Source: Anaerolineales bacterium UBA4823 (GTDB lineage Bacteria; Chloroflexota; Anaerolineae; Anaerolineales; UBA4823). Taken from it: a stretch of 11,298 nucleotides of DNA. Positions 1 through 5,881 of the stretch are shown in pieces; the stretch's first letter is position 1, and each line of letters begins with the position of its first letter. The notes below the pieces were generated by a model. That model did not search any database, was not told the origin of the DNA, and saw only the letters and a list, made by a program, of their open reading frames with translations. The stretch spans positions 1 to 11,298 of the forward strand of contig DHFN01000215.1 in NCBI GenBank assembly GCA_002402275.1, read 5' to 3'. Both the position numbers and the translations under genes were made by a program.

Positions 1-364
1 GATCAAAACCTCGTTGAGGATCAACTTTGGCTGCTATATGGTTTTTTTTCAATAATTCAGCGAAACGGTTCGCATCAGCTGAACTTCCTGGTGCCGGATA
101 ATCAATCTCATAGGCTTCATCAGGAAAGCCATAATAATCGTAGAACATTTCCGGGTTGGGTGAACCCAACAAAGTTGCTTCTGGCTCTTCCCAATGGGCA
201 CTAATGACAAGAATTAAATCAGGCTTTCTAAGCTGGTTTGGAAGTTGTTTCATAAACTCTATCATTGCGCGATGACCTGGATCACCAAGGATAGGTAAAG
301 GACCACCCCCGTGAGAAAAGTAAACAATTTGAGCCTTATTTTCAACACCACTTAATTCAGGCAT
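1..364 (-). CDS. DODA-type extradiol ring-cleavage dioxygenase (LigB superfamily), N-terminal part
   Basis: The N-terminal 121 codons are visible; the rest lies outside the window. Residues 17-24 read SHGGGPLP and residues 54-59 read ISAHWE, which match the two N-terminal metal-binding His motifs of the LigB/4,5-DOPA dioxygenase family (E. coli YgiD type). His18 and His57 would be two of the metal ligands. The segment YDYYGFPDEAYEIDYPAPG also fits the family. Members cleave catechol-type rings next to the hydroxyls using Zn or Fe; the natural substrate of the bacterial YgiD-like enzymes is usually unknown. The ATG at 364-362 is preceded by a GGAGGG ribosome binding site. An AT-rich stretch with a TATAAT-like hexamer (427-422 on the minus strand) lies upstream, but I see no convincing -35. 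The family assignment is secure; the substrate is not. Confidence 0.88.
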   Translation of the reverse strand, partial: MPELSGVENKAQIVYFSHGGGPLPILGDPGHRAMIEFMKQLPNQLRKPDLILVISAHWEEPEATLLGSPNPEMFYDYYGFPDEAYEIDYPAPGSSADANRFAELLKKNHIAAKVDPQRGFD

Positions 365-501
365 AATTAACCCTCCAATCAAAAAAAATTATTTATTCCT
401 ATATAGACCTTAAATATAATAATTATAACATACAACTTATATCCAAAATTTCAGACCCATCCTTTGCAACGTGGTAATTTTTCTCCTGAGGACTAGGACA
501 G

Positions 502-538
502 CCAGGATGTTAAGCATAAACGACTATGCTCAACTTGG
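502..538. repeat. Imperfect palindrome / hairpin
   Basis: AGCATA (513-518) and TATGCT (525-530) form a perfect 6-bp stem around the loop AACGAC. After one A/C mismatch the stem continues with GTT (509-511) and AAC (532-534). CCA (502-504) and TGG (536-538) can close the outer end across an internal loop. No T-run follows on either side, so it is not a typical intrinsic terminator. Function unknown; it may be an operator or a repeat remnant. Confidence 0.45.
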
Positions 539-561
539 GTATCTTAAAGAACATGTGATCT

Positions 562-658
562 TGTAAGGGCGGGTTTGTCTGGCATAACAGATGAAATTGA
601 TGGCAATTAACCTTGGTGTCTTCAAATGCTCATCCCCCTTGGAAAACCCGCCCTTACA
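562..658. repeat. Perfect 15-bp inverted repeat with 67-bp spacer
   Basis: TGTAAGGGCGGGTTT (562-576) is the exact reverse complement of AAACCCGCCCTTACA (644-658). The arms are GC-rich within an AT-rich intergenic region and resemble the terminal palindromes of small non-autonomous repeats (REP or MITE type, 'GTAGGGGCGGGTTT' style) that I recall from Chloroflexota and cyanobacterial genomes. The spacer 577-643 carries no open frame of note. I see no clear target-site duplication flanking it. Whether it is multi-copy cannot be decided from one window. Confidence 0.6.
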
Positions 659-727
659 CAAATGCTTTCAAGGAATTGGAGCGGTGAAAAGTGTTATTGG
701 CAATGTGGCAGAATCCACACCGAATTA

Positions 728-764
728 GAAGATTGCTTCAACAAAGAACGTTTCGCAATGACAG
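728..764 (-). repeat. Dispersed-repeat-like element (GTCATTGCGA...GAAGCAATC type)
   Basis: Read on the minus strand, this segment begins CTGTCATTGCGAAA and ends TGAAGCAATCTTC. That layout matches the short repeats of form 'GTCATTGCGAgg...cGAAGCAATCtc' that I recall as very common in intergenic regions of many environmental bacteria. The inner ATTGC/GCAAT pairs form the conserved base of the hairpin. The central part has diverged. AAAGAAC (743-749) and GTTCTTT (764-770) followed by four more Ts also give a weak terminator-like hairpin on the plus strand. Confidence 0.5.
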
Positions 765-957
765 TTCTTTTTTTGATAGAAAAGCGTTTTTCGCTATAAA
801 GTTACTCGAAATGAATGATCAGCATTTTCTTGTTCTAAATTTTTATATCCTGTTTCGTTCGACATGTCATTTATAACTTTTTGGACAGTCTCTATCTTAA
901 GAACTTACCCCAAATTTTATTTGCCCATTCGTCCAAATTTCGGAACGATATGGTTTA

Positions 958-966
958 TGATATAAT
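958..966 (+). promoter_or_regulatory. Extended -10 promoter of glmS
   Basis: TGATATAAT is a perfect extended -10 element (TGn plus TATAAT at 961-966). No good -35 hexamer stands at the expected place (938-943 reads TTTCGG), which is typical of extended -10 promoters. Transcription would start near 973, placing about 35 nt before the ribozyme-like RNA and about 310 nt before the glmS start codon. Confidence 0.65.
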
Positions 967-1007
967 TTTTTTTATCTAAAATAAAGGAGGTTCCTAAATA
1001 TTTATTA

Positions 1008-1155
1008 GGGAGAGTTAGCGCATGGTCCTGGGTTTAATTCGCTCAGGATGACGAGGAAAAGGTTTCCCTCAGCAATGAGGGACTAACTGCATCCATTGCA
1101 GGAAAATCGAAAGATCAGCGGAAGCCTTGGGGTAGCCCATTACCCATCCTCTCCC
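1008..1155 (+). ncRNA. glmS ribozyme-like leader RNA (GlcN6P-responsive), divergent
   Basis: The segment lies directly upstream of glmS. It contains AGCGC (1017-1021), matching the cleavage site, with scission predicted between A1017 and G1018. A hairpin TCCTGGG/CTCAGGA (1026-1032/1042-1048) follows, then the hallmark TGACGAGG (1049-1056). GGTTT (1061-1065) and, after an insertion, AAATCGAAAGATCAGCGGAAGCC (1104-1126) align with the conserved core as I recall it from the Thermoanaerobacter ribozyme. AAGG (1059-1062) pairs with CCTT (1125-1128), and a hairpin GGGTA/TACCC (1130-1134/1141-1145) stands where the next core hairpin is expected. Differences from consensus are AGCGCA instead of AGCGCC, CAGCGG instead of CGGCGG, a 37-nt insertion with two hairpins, and a 7-bp closing stem GGGAGAG/CTCTCCC (1008-1014/1149-1155). 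In the known class, glucosamine-6-phosphate acts as cofactor for self-cleavage, and the cleaved mRNA is degraded. Confidence 0.72.
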
Positions 1156-1161
1156 CTCCAA
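1149..1161 (+). promoter_or_regulatory. Pyrimidine-rich anti-Shine-Dalgarno tract
   Basis: CCCTCCAA (1154-1161) is perfectly complementary, over 8 bases, to TTGGAGGG (1273-1280), which contains the glmS ribosome binding site. The same tract, through 1149-1155, closes the ribozyme-like domain by pairing with 1008-1014. The two pairings share bases 1154-1155 and so partly compete. A translational switch is an inference from complementarity only. Confidence 0.35.
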
Positions 1162-1285
1162 TCATTTCCAAACAAAACAAGCAGGTAACTGTTTGCACAA
1201 ACTTTGGAAAAATGGGAATTCTTCCGGGATTAGAAAAGGATTCAAATCTCTATTCACGGAAAAAATATCATTTTGGAGGGATCGC

Positions 1286-3127
1286 ATGTGTGGCATTGTT
1301 GGTTATGTAGGACCAAGGGATGCAACCCCTATCATTCTGCAAGGGTTGCAACGCTTGGAATATCGTGGTTATGATTCAGCCGGGATAGCTATCTATAGTC
1401 AAGGGGAAATCGAAATAAGGCGCGATGCAGGGAAGATTTCTCACCTGTTCGACCTGGTCAGCGCCGCGCCATTGCATGGACATTTAGGCATAGGGCACAC
1501 TCGTTGGGCAACTCATGGTGAACCAAACGCGCGCAATGCCCATCCCCATCTCAGTAGTTCTGGCAGAGTGGTCCTTGTTCACAACGGAATTGTAGAGAAT
1601 TACCATACATTACACGATGAATTAGAAGCAGAAGGAGTTCATTTTCAATCTGAAACCGATACAGAGGTCATTGTCCAACTTATTGAGCGGTATCTTTCTA
1701 GTAGTAACTCGCTTGTCACAGCAGTCCAAAAAGCACTCAGCGAAATTCAAGGGGCACATGGTATTGTTGTATTTTCACGCGATGAACCAGATAAATTGAT
1801 CGCCGCCCGGATCGGAAACGCTGGCGGTGTGGTGATTGGGCTGGGTGATGGTGAAAATTTTGTGGCATCCGACTTGCCAGCAATCCTTGAGTATACTCGG
1901 CGGGCTGTTTTCTTAGATCCACAAAAAATAGCGATCATAACCCCCGCTAGTCTTCAAATCCAAACTTTAAACGGAGAGATTGTTAACTGGAAAGAACAGC
2001 ATGTGACCTGGGATCCAATTGCAGCTGAAAAGGGTGAATATCAGCATTTTATGCAGAAGGAAATTCACGAGCAAGTTCGTTCCATGACCGATACGATCGC
2101 CGGCAGAGTTAATTTTTCCTTTGGGAAAATTAGTCTCCCGGAAATACAGCTTACCCCAGAATTTGCCCAAACCATTCATAAGATCTTTATCGTGGCTTGT
2201 GGAACTGCTTACCATGCTGGGCTGGTGGGGAAAATCCTAATTGAACGAATTGCCCATATCCCGGTCGAAGTGGATATTGCTTCGGAATTTCGCTATCGTG
2301 ATCCAATCATTGAACCAAATACAGTCACAATCGCAATAAGTCAATCTGGAGAGACGGCGGATACATTAGCAGCGATGGAAGAGGCTCGGAAAAAAGGATC
2401 GACTTTGTGGAGCATTGTGAATGCCATTGGATCACAAGCTATGCGACTCGCTGATGGTTTTATTTCCATGCAATGCGGACCAGAAATCGGAGTCGCTTCG
2501 ACCAAAGCGTATACAGCACCGTTAGTAGATTTATATCTCTTAGCCATTTTGCTAGCAGATTTAAGAAATACTCTACCTACCCAAATGCGTTACCAACTCG
2601 TCAATGACCTAAGGCGGCTACCAAATTTAGTCGGAATTTGCCTGGATCGAGAAACTGAAGTACAGGAAATCGCTCATTTGTTCACGGATGTCTCCAATTG
2701 CCTTTATCTTGGTAGGGGAATTAATATGCCCACTGCTTATGAAGGTGCACTAAAATTGAAGGAAATTTCTTACATTCATGCCGAAGCCTATCCAGCTGGT
2801 GAAATGAAACATGGGCCAATCGCTTTAATAGATAAAAATCTCCCCATCATTGCTATTGCCCCCAAAGACCTTTGGAATGAGAAAATGGTTAGCCAAATTG
2901 AACAAGCCAAAGCCCGCGGGGCAAAGATTATATCAATAGCCAACGATGGAGATGAACGTATAAAGAGCCTGTCCGATCGGGTATTGTGGATTCCTCAAAC
3001 TCCTTGGTTGCTCAGCCCTGTGACAACTATCATTCCTCTCCAATTTCTGGCATACCACATTGCACATCAAAGAGGATTGGATATTGACCAGCCAAGAAAT
3101 TTAGCAAAATCCGTAACCGTTGAATAA
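1286..3127 (+). CDS. glmS: Glutamine--fructose-6-phosphate aminotransferase (isomerizing)
   Basis: Makes glucosamine-6-phosphate from fructose-6-phosphate and glutamine, the first step of UDP-GlcNAc synthesis for peptidoglycan. The frame is open from a TTG at 1193, but the start is the ATG at 1286: it follows GGAGGG (1275-1280) by 5 nt and gives MCGIVGYVG, so that Cys2 becomes the N-terminal amidase nucleophile after Met removal. Residues 1 to about 220 form the class II glutamine amidotransferase domain (HTRWATHG, HNGIVENY). Two SIS domains follow, with CGTAYHAG near residue 305, SQSGET near 352 and ASTKAYTAPL near 404. The isomerase region EGALKLKEISYIHAEAYPAGE begins near residue 486. The C-terminus DQPRNLAKSVTVE is the canonical sugar-phosphate-binding tail. 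At 613 aa it has the normal length. The upstream ribozyme-like RNA implies feedback by its product. It is convergent with the downstream glycosidase-domain gene. Confidence 0.97.
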   Translation: MCGIVGYVGPRDATPIILQGLQRLEYRGYDSAGIAIYSQGEIEIRRDAGKISHLFDLVSAAPLHGHLGIGHTRWATHGEPNARNAHPHLSSSGRVVLVHNGIVENYHTLHDELEAEGVHFQSETDTEVIVQLIERYLSSSNSLVTAVQKALSEIQGAHGIVVFSRDEPDKLIAARIGNAGGVVIGLGDGENFVASDLPAILEYTRRAVFLDPQKIAIITPASLQIQTLNGEIVNWKEQHVTWDPIAAEKGEYQHFMQKEIHEQVRSMTDTIAGRVNFSFGKISLPEIQLTPEFAQTIHKIFIVACGTAYHAGLVGKILIERIAHIPVEVDIASEFRYRDPIIEPNTVTIAISQSGETADTLAAMEEARKKGSTLWSIVNAIGSQAMRLADGFISMQCGPEIGVASTKAYTAPLVDLYLLAILLADLRNTLPTQMRYQLVNDLRRLPNLVGICLDRETEVQEIAHLFTDVSNCLYLGRGINMPTAYEGALKLKEISYIHAEAYPAGEMKHGPIALIDKNLPIIAIAPKDLWNEKMVSQIEQAKARGAKIISIANDGDERIKSLSDRVLWIPQTPWLLSPVTTIIPLQFLAYHIAHQRGLDIDQPRNLAKSVTVE

Positions 3128-3150
3128 TCGGTGAAAATATGGATTGATAA

Positions 3151-3996
3151 TTAGATTCGGCGAAATCCCCAATAGAGAAAAACGGAAATCGTGGTAATGA
3201 GCAAAGGAATAAATAGCGCATCGGTATAATGAATTTCCTCGAAGATTGCCATTAAGTTCCCTGTTTTTGGTTGATCCGTGGTCTTTTCTAAGATAGTTAC
3301 TGAATTATCATCTGGATTCTCAATACTCTGGGGCTGCATAGGCTCTATTGCTGCTTCTTGGAAGCCTGGTTTAGGCGGATATGGCTCCGGGTTCAACTTT
3401 GGAAAATAGGGCTGCGTTCCATCTAAAACAGCCAGTGCAGTAGGTATTAAACGATCTGTTTCGATGTAACTTCTCCCCTGACATACTAATTGGGTTGACA
3501 AACCCCCATCAAGCATCATCACTTTTTCAGCACCAAAATCACGTAAGGTTTGAGCAGCATCAACCTGACGTGCACTCTGGGTGCTGAAAATCAAGAGGGT
3601 CTCATAAACCCCATCACCTTCTTCATCTTCAACCCCTACGAATGTCCTGCCAACATATTTATCAGGACTCTTTTTCGAAGCTTCAAATAATCCGCTCAGG
3701 ATATTTGGAGCACTGGATTGTTGAAAATTGCTTTTTGTCAGAGGTCGGATATTCACTTGATCCAGCCAAATTTCCAACATCATCTTTTCATCAGTGAATT
3801 CTCCTTTTGAATATCCACCACTCAAAATTTGACCATCTACTTTAAGTGGGAAAGGCAGCCGAGTAGGGTATTCATACATATTGAAAAATTCCCCGTTCGA
3901 CACACAAAAGGACCGCTCACTGAGAGAATATATTTCTTGCCAGTATTGTTTAATGGATCGAGAGTTAAACCGATGCATCCAACCCTCCAAAAACAC
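3151..3996 (-). CDS. Phosphodiester glycosidase-domain protein (NAGPA/DUF2233 type), 3' part of a frameshifted gene
   Basis: This frame carries most of the catalytic domain: RSFCVSNGEFFN near residue 30, then RTFVGVEDEEGDGVYETLLIFS, then MMLDGGLSTQL at about 160-170, which is the family hallmark. Family members relate to the human enzyme that uncovers mannose-6-phosphate by cleaving a GlcNAc phosphodiester; bacterial substrates are mostly unknown, with cell-wall glycans suspected. After residue 195 comes a proline-rich linker, then a C-terminal transmembrane helix (about 260-278) ending in RRI, so the product would be anchored in the membrane. The frame has no plausible start of its own: GTG at 3996 has no good ribosome binding site, and the residues read naturally as the continuation of the preceding frame (GVFGG then WMHRFNSRSI). 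The missing N-terminus lies in the overlapping fragment just upstream. The stop lies 23 bp from the glmS stop. Confidence 0.8.
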   Translation of the reverse strand: MFLEGWMHRFNSRSIKQYWQEIYSLSERSFCVSNGEFFNMYEYPTRLPFPLKVDGQILSGGYSKGEFTDEKMMLEIWLDQVNIRPLTKSNFQQSSAPNILSGLFEASKKSPDKYVGRTFVGVEDEEGDGVYETLLIFSTQSARQVDAAQTLRDFGAEKVMMLDGGLSTQLVCQGRSYIETDRLIPTALAVLDGTQPYFPKLNPEPYPPKPGFQEAAIEPMQPQSIENPDDNSVTILEKTTDQPKTGNLMAIFEEIHYTDALFIPLLITTISVFLYWGFRRI

Positions 3997-4261
3997 CCGG
4001 TTGTGCGTTTGAAAGGATCATATCCCCATGCAATAATTGAATTTCTGCTCCCCGATTGAGCTTAATAATTTGGACATAATCCGGAGTTCCCTTGACGAAG
4101 TCTTTTCTATAAAGCTGTACTCCTATAGAAGCCCGAATCAGCAAAAATCCCTCAGGAGGAATATCACTAGTGGGGTTAGCATACCCGCTGCCGGGAAAAC
4201 ACAGCCCTTCTAAGAATACTAAGAAAAATATACCAAGCCTGAATAAGGTTTTATTTTTCAT
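3965..4261 (-). CDS. 5' part of the same phosphodiester glycosidase gene, with signal peptide; frameshifted
   Basis: The fragment begins MKNKTLFRLGIFFLVFLEG, a clear signal peptide: a Lys/Arg start, a hydrophobic core, and likely cleavage after GSGYA. It continues into GFLLIRASIGVQLYRKDF and the start of the glycosidase domain (HGDMILSNAQPGVFGG), then leaves the expected reading at GGG TTG and ends after LDASV. A further in-frame TTG start at 4282 is possible, but the ATG at 4261-4259 suits a signal peptide better. The two frames overlap by 32 bases, and a single-base removal within GGAGGGTTGG (about 3985-3976) restores one continuous protein of about 370 residues. It is either a sequencing error or a young pseudogene. 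Confidence 0.75.
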   Translation of the reverse strand: MKNKTLFRLGIFFLVFLEGLCFPGSGYANPTSDIPPEGFLLIRASIGVQLYRKDFVKGTPDYVQIIKLNRGAEIQLLHGDMILSNAQPGVFGGLDASV

Positions 4262-4620
4262 TTGCCAAATGTTCTTAATCAATTATATACTGTTGTTTAT
4301 AGAACAATTGTACTATATTATATCAAAAAAGACAAGTGATTCAATCACTTCCAGGGGATTCCAATACCTTGCCGTAGGGACGATCCACCGACTAACCAGC
4401 TCATCACCTGCCATACGGTTTATCCCTGATACCGTGAAAGAAAGATACGCACGGGTCGCCATTATAGGTAATCTCGCTATTTCCTGCCATAATTTACCTC
4501 GACATCCAGATTGAATCATTTGTTTCCCAGCTCGGTTTTTTAGCAAAATGCGTGTAAAATTTATTTTATGGTCATTATAATAAAAGAAATTAATTTGCTA
4601 GATTCAAAGTAGGTGATAGT
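4262..4620. other. Intergenic region between divergent genes
   Basis: AT-rich at both ends, with a GC-richer centre (about 4350-4500). The minus-strand open frame at 4313-4546 has no motif and no signal to support it. The centre holds CGTAGGGACGATCC (4373-4386) and, about 70 bp on, CACGGGTCGCC (about 4450-4460). Together they look like decayed arms of a GTAGGGGCGACCC-type palindrome. An 8-bp palindrome ACAATTGT lies near 4304-4311. The promoter of the methyltransferase operon is at the right end. Confidence 0.45.
4553..4581 (+). promoter_or_regulatory. Putative promoter of the methyltransferase-SRAP-glycerate kinase operon
   Basis: TATAAT (4576-4581) stands 17 bp after the weak -35 hexamer TGTAAA (4553-4558). 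The start codon lies 39 bp further on. The -10 is perfect, but the -35 matches only three consensus positions, in an AT-rich setting, so this is a moderate call. Confidence 0.45.
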
Positions 4621-5187
4621 ATGAAGTCTGATGCAGCTCGCTGGAATGATCGTTATCAAACACAAAAATACAATAACAATCACCCACCCCGGGAATTACT
4701 CCGCACCGCCAGTCCCTTTTTCCCTCAGGCAGGGTTAGTACTCGATGCAGCTTGCGGGATAGGATCCAACGCGAGCTTCCTTCTGAGCCAAGGTTTAAAT
4801 GTAATCGGAGTTGATATCTCCCTTGTAGCTCTCCAACAGGCAAAAAAGCAATCTCCTTCCCTAAATTTAATTTGCGGGGATATGAATGCCATCCGATTTA
4901 CTAAAAATAGTTTTAACATCATCCTGAACTTCTTTTACCTCCAAAGATCTCTCTGGGGTTCATTTTACGACTGGCTAAAACCAGCTGGCTTGTTGATTAT
5001 CGAAACCTTTACCCAAGAAATGAAACAAGTCAAGCCAGAGATCCCAGAAGATTTTTTGCTCTTCCCTCAAGAACTATCGCAGGCTTTTTCTACTTGGGAA
5101 ATCCTTTATTATCAAGAAGGATGGTCAACTGAAAATTCCAATCATCCTCGATACGTTGCCAGTTTAATTGCCAGAAAACCAGCCTAA
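4621..5187 (+). CDS. Class I SAM-dependent methyltransferase (TehB/UbiE-like)
   Basis: A single Rossmann-type methyltransferase domain fills the 188 residues. Motif I is VLDAACGIGSNASFL (40-54), the acidic end of strand 2 is Asp65 in VIGVDIS, GDMNAIRF (86-93) is motif III-like, and LKPAGLLIIETF is the late strand-4/5 segment. The N-terminal WNDRYQ resembles small TehB-like methyltransferases that act on small molecules. The substrate cannot be read from the sequence. The ATG follows AGGTGA (4611-4616) by 4 nt. It is the first gene of a compact run: the SRAP gene begins 19 bp after its stop. No transmembrane or nucleic-acid-binding segment is seen. Confidence 0.85.
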   Translation: MKSDAARWNDRYQTQKYNNNHPPRELLRTASPFFPQAGLVLDAACGIGSNASFLLSQGLNVIGVDISLVALQQAKKQSPSLNLICGDMNAIRFTKNSFNIILNFFYLQRSLWGSFYDWLKPAGLLIIETFTQEMKQVKPEIPEDFLLFPQELSQAFSTWEILYYQEGWSTENSNHPRYVASLIARKPA

Positions 5188-5206
5188 ATTTAGAAAGAAG
5201 GTGATT

Positions 5207-5875
5207 ATGTGTGGAAGGTTTACCCTAATCTCAGAAGTGAGCGAATTACAAGATGAATTTCCCTTTGCAACCTTCGTTCAAGATATTCAACCTCGCTATA
5301 ACATTGCCCCATCCCAACCAATTGCTGTCATTGCTAATGATCCAAGTTACCAGGTGGACTTTTATGTCTGGGGATTAATCCCGCATTGGGCTAAAGATCC
5401 TCAAATGGGCAATCGTTTAATTAATGCTCGTGCCGAAACCGTTTCTCAGAAACCGGCTTTTCGCAGCCCATTTCGATATCATCGCTGCTTGATTCTAGCC
5501 AATGGCTTCTATGAGTGGAAGAAAGAAGACGGATCGAAAACCCCCATGTTCATCCAATTAAAATCAAAAAAACCATTTGCATTTGCTGGCTTGTGGGATA
5601 GTTGGCAAAGCCCGGATGGCTCAGAGGTGCGTTCTTGTACGATCATCACAACCTCCCCAAATTCTTTGTTAAAACCTATTCATGATCGTATGCCGGTTAT
5701 CCTATCCCCTGAAAATTATCTTACCTGGATTAAACCGGATCCTGCTTCTCCGACCGAACTCAACCCGCTTCTCCAGCCATATCCCACAGAAAAGATGGCA
5801 GCGTATGCAGTTTCAAAAAGGGTGAACGATCCTCAACTAGATGATCCTCAATGTATTCTTCCACTGGCAATTTGA
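5207..5875 (+). CDS. SRAP-domain protein (HMCES/YedK family), abasic-site DNA-protein crosslinker
   Basis: Proteins of this family bind abasic sites in single-stranded DNA and protect them through a thiazolidine crosslink with Cys2. The expected residues are present: Cys2 in MCGRFTL, Asn73 and Arg75 in INARAETV, Glu103 in ANGFYEWKK, and His159 in HDRMPVIL. RYNIAPSQ (30-37) is also typical. At 222 aa it has the normal single-domain length. The frame is open from a TTG at 5168, but the ATG at 5207 is the real start, because Cys2 must be exposed and AGAAGGTG precedes it. It lies 19 bp after the methyltransferase stop and 6 bp before the glycerate kinase, so cotranscription is likely, though the genes share no evident pathway. 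Confidence 0.95.
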   Translation: MCGRFTLISEVSELQDEFPFATFVQDIQPRYNIAPSQPIAVIANDPSYQVDFYVWGLIPHWAKDPQMGNRLINARAETVSQKPAFRSPFRYHRCLILANGFYEWKKEDGSKTPMFIQLKSKKPFAFAGLWDSWQSPDGSEVRSCTIITTSPNSLLKPIHDRMPVILSPENYLTWIKPDPASPTELNPLLQPYPTEKMAAYAVSKRVNDPQLDDPQCILPLAI

Positions 5876-5881
5876 GAGCCT

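Larger units (their letters stand above)
365..957. other. Long intergenic region without a convincing gene
   Basis: About 590 bases between the divergently oriented dioxygenase and the glmS promoter. The only open frame of any size (691-876, 61 codons) has no clear ribosome binding site and no recognisable protein motif, and it overlaps palindromic repeat sequence, so I do not call it. What the stretch does hold is a series of palindromes: an imperfect hairpin at 502-538, a perfect 15-bp inverted repeat at 562-576/644-658 and a dispersed-repeat-like copy at 728-764. They suggest an accumulation site for small repeats between two transcription units. Confidence 0.6.

Noticed and set aside
691..876. 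61-codon open frame upstream of glmS
   Set aside because: No clear ribosome binding site, composition typical of random AT-rich sequence, overlaps a dispersed-repeat-like element and terminator-like hairpin.
1193..1285. Extended N-terminus of GlmS from the TTG at 1193
   Set aside because: It would bury the catalytic Cys2; the ATG at 1286 has a good ribosome binding site.
3128..3175. Terminator between glmS and the glycosidase gene
   Set aside because: GGATT/AATCC pairing is too weak and lacks a T-run.
4313..4546. 77-codon minus-strand frame in the intergenic region, and an overlapping plus-strand frame at 4170-4514
   Set aside because: No motif, no ribosome binding site; the sequence looks like decayed repeat DNA, and the plus-strand frame runs across the signal-peptide end of the glycosidase gene.
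5168..5206. Extended N-terminus of the SRAP protein from a TTG
   Set aside because: The family needs Cys at position 2, and the extension overlaps the end of the methyltransferase gene.
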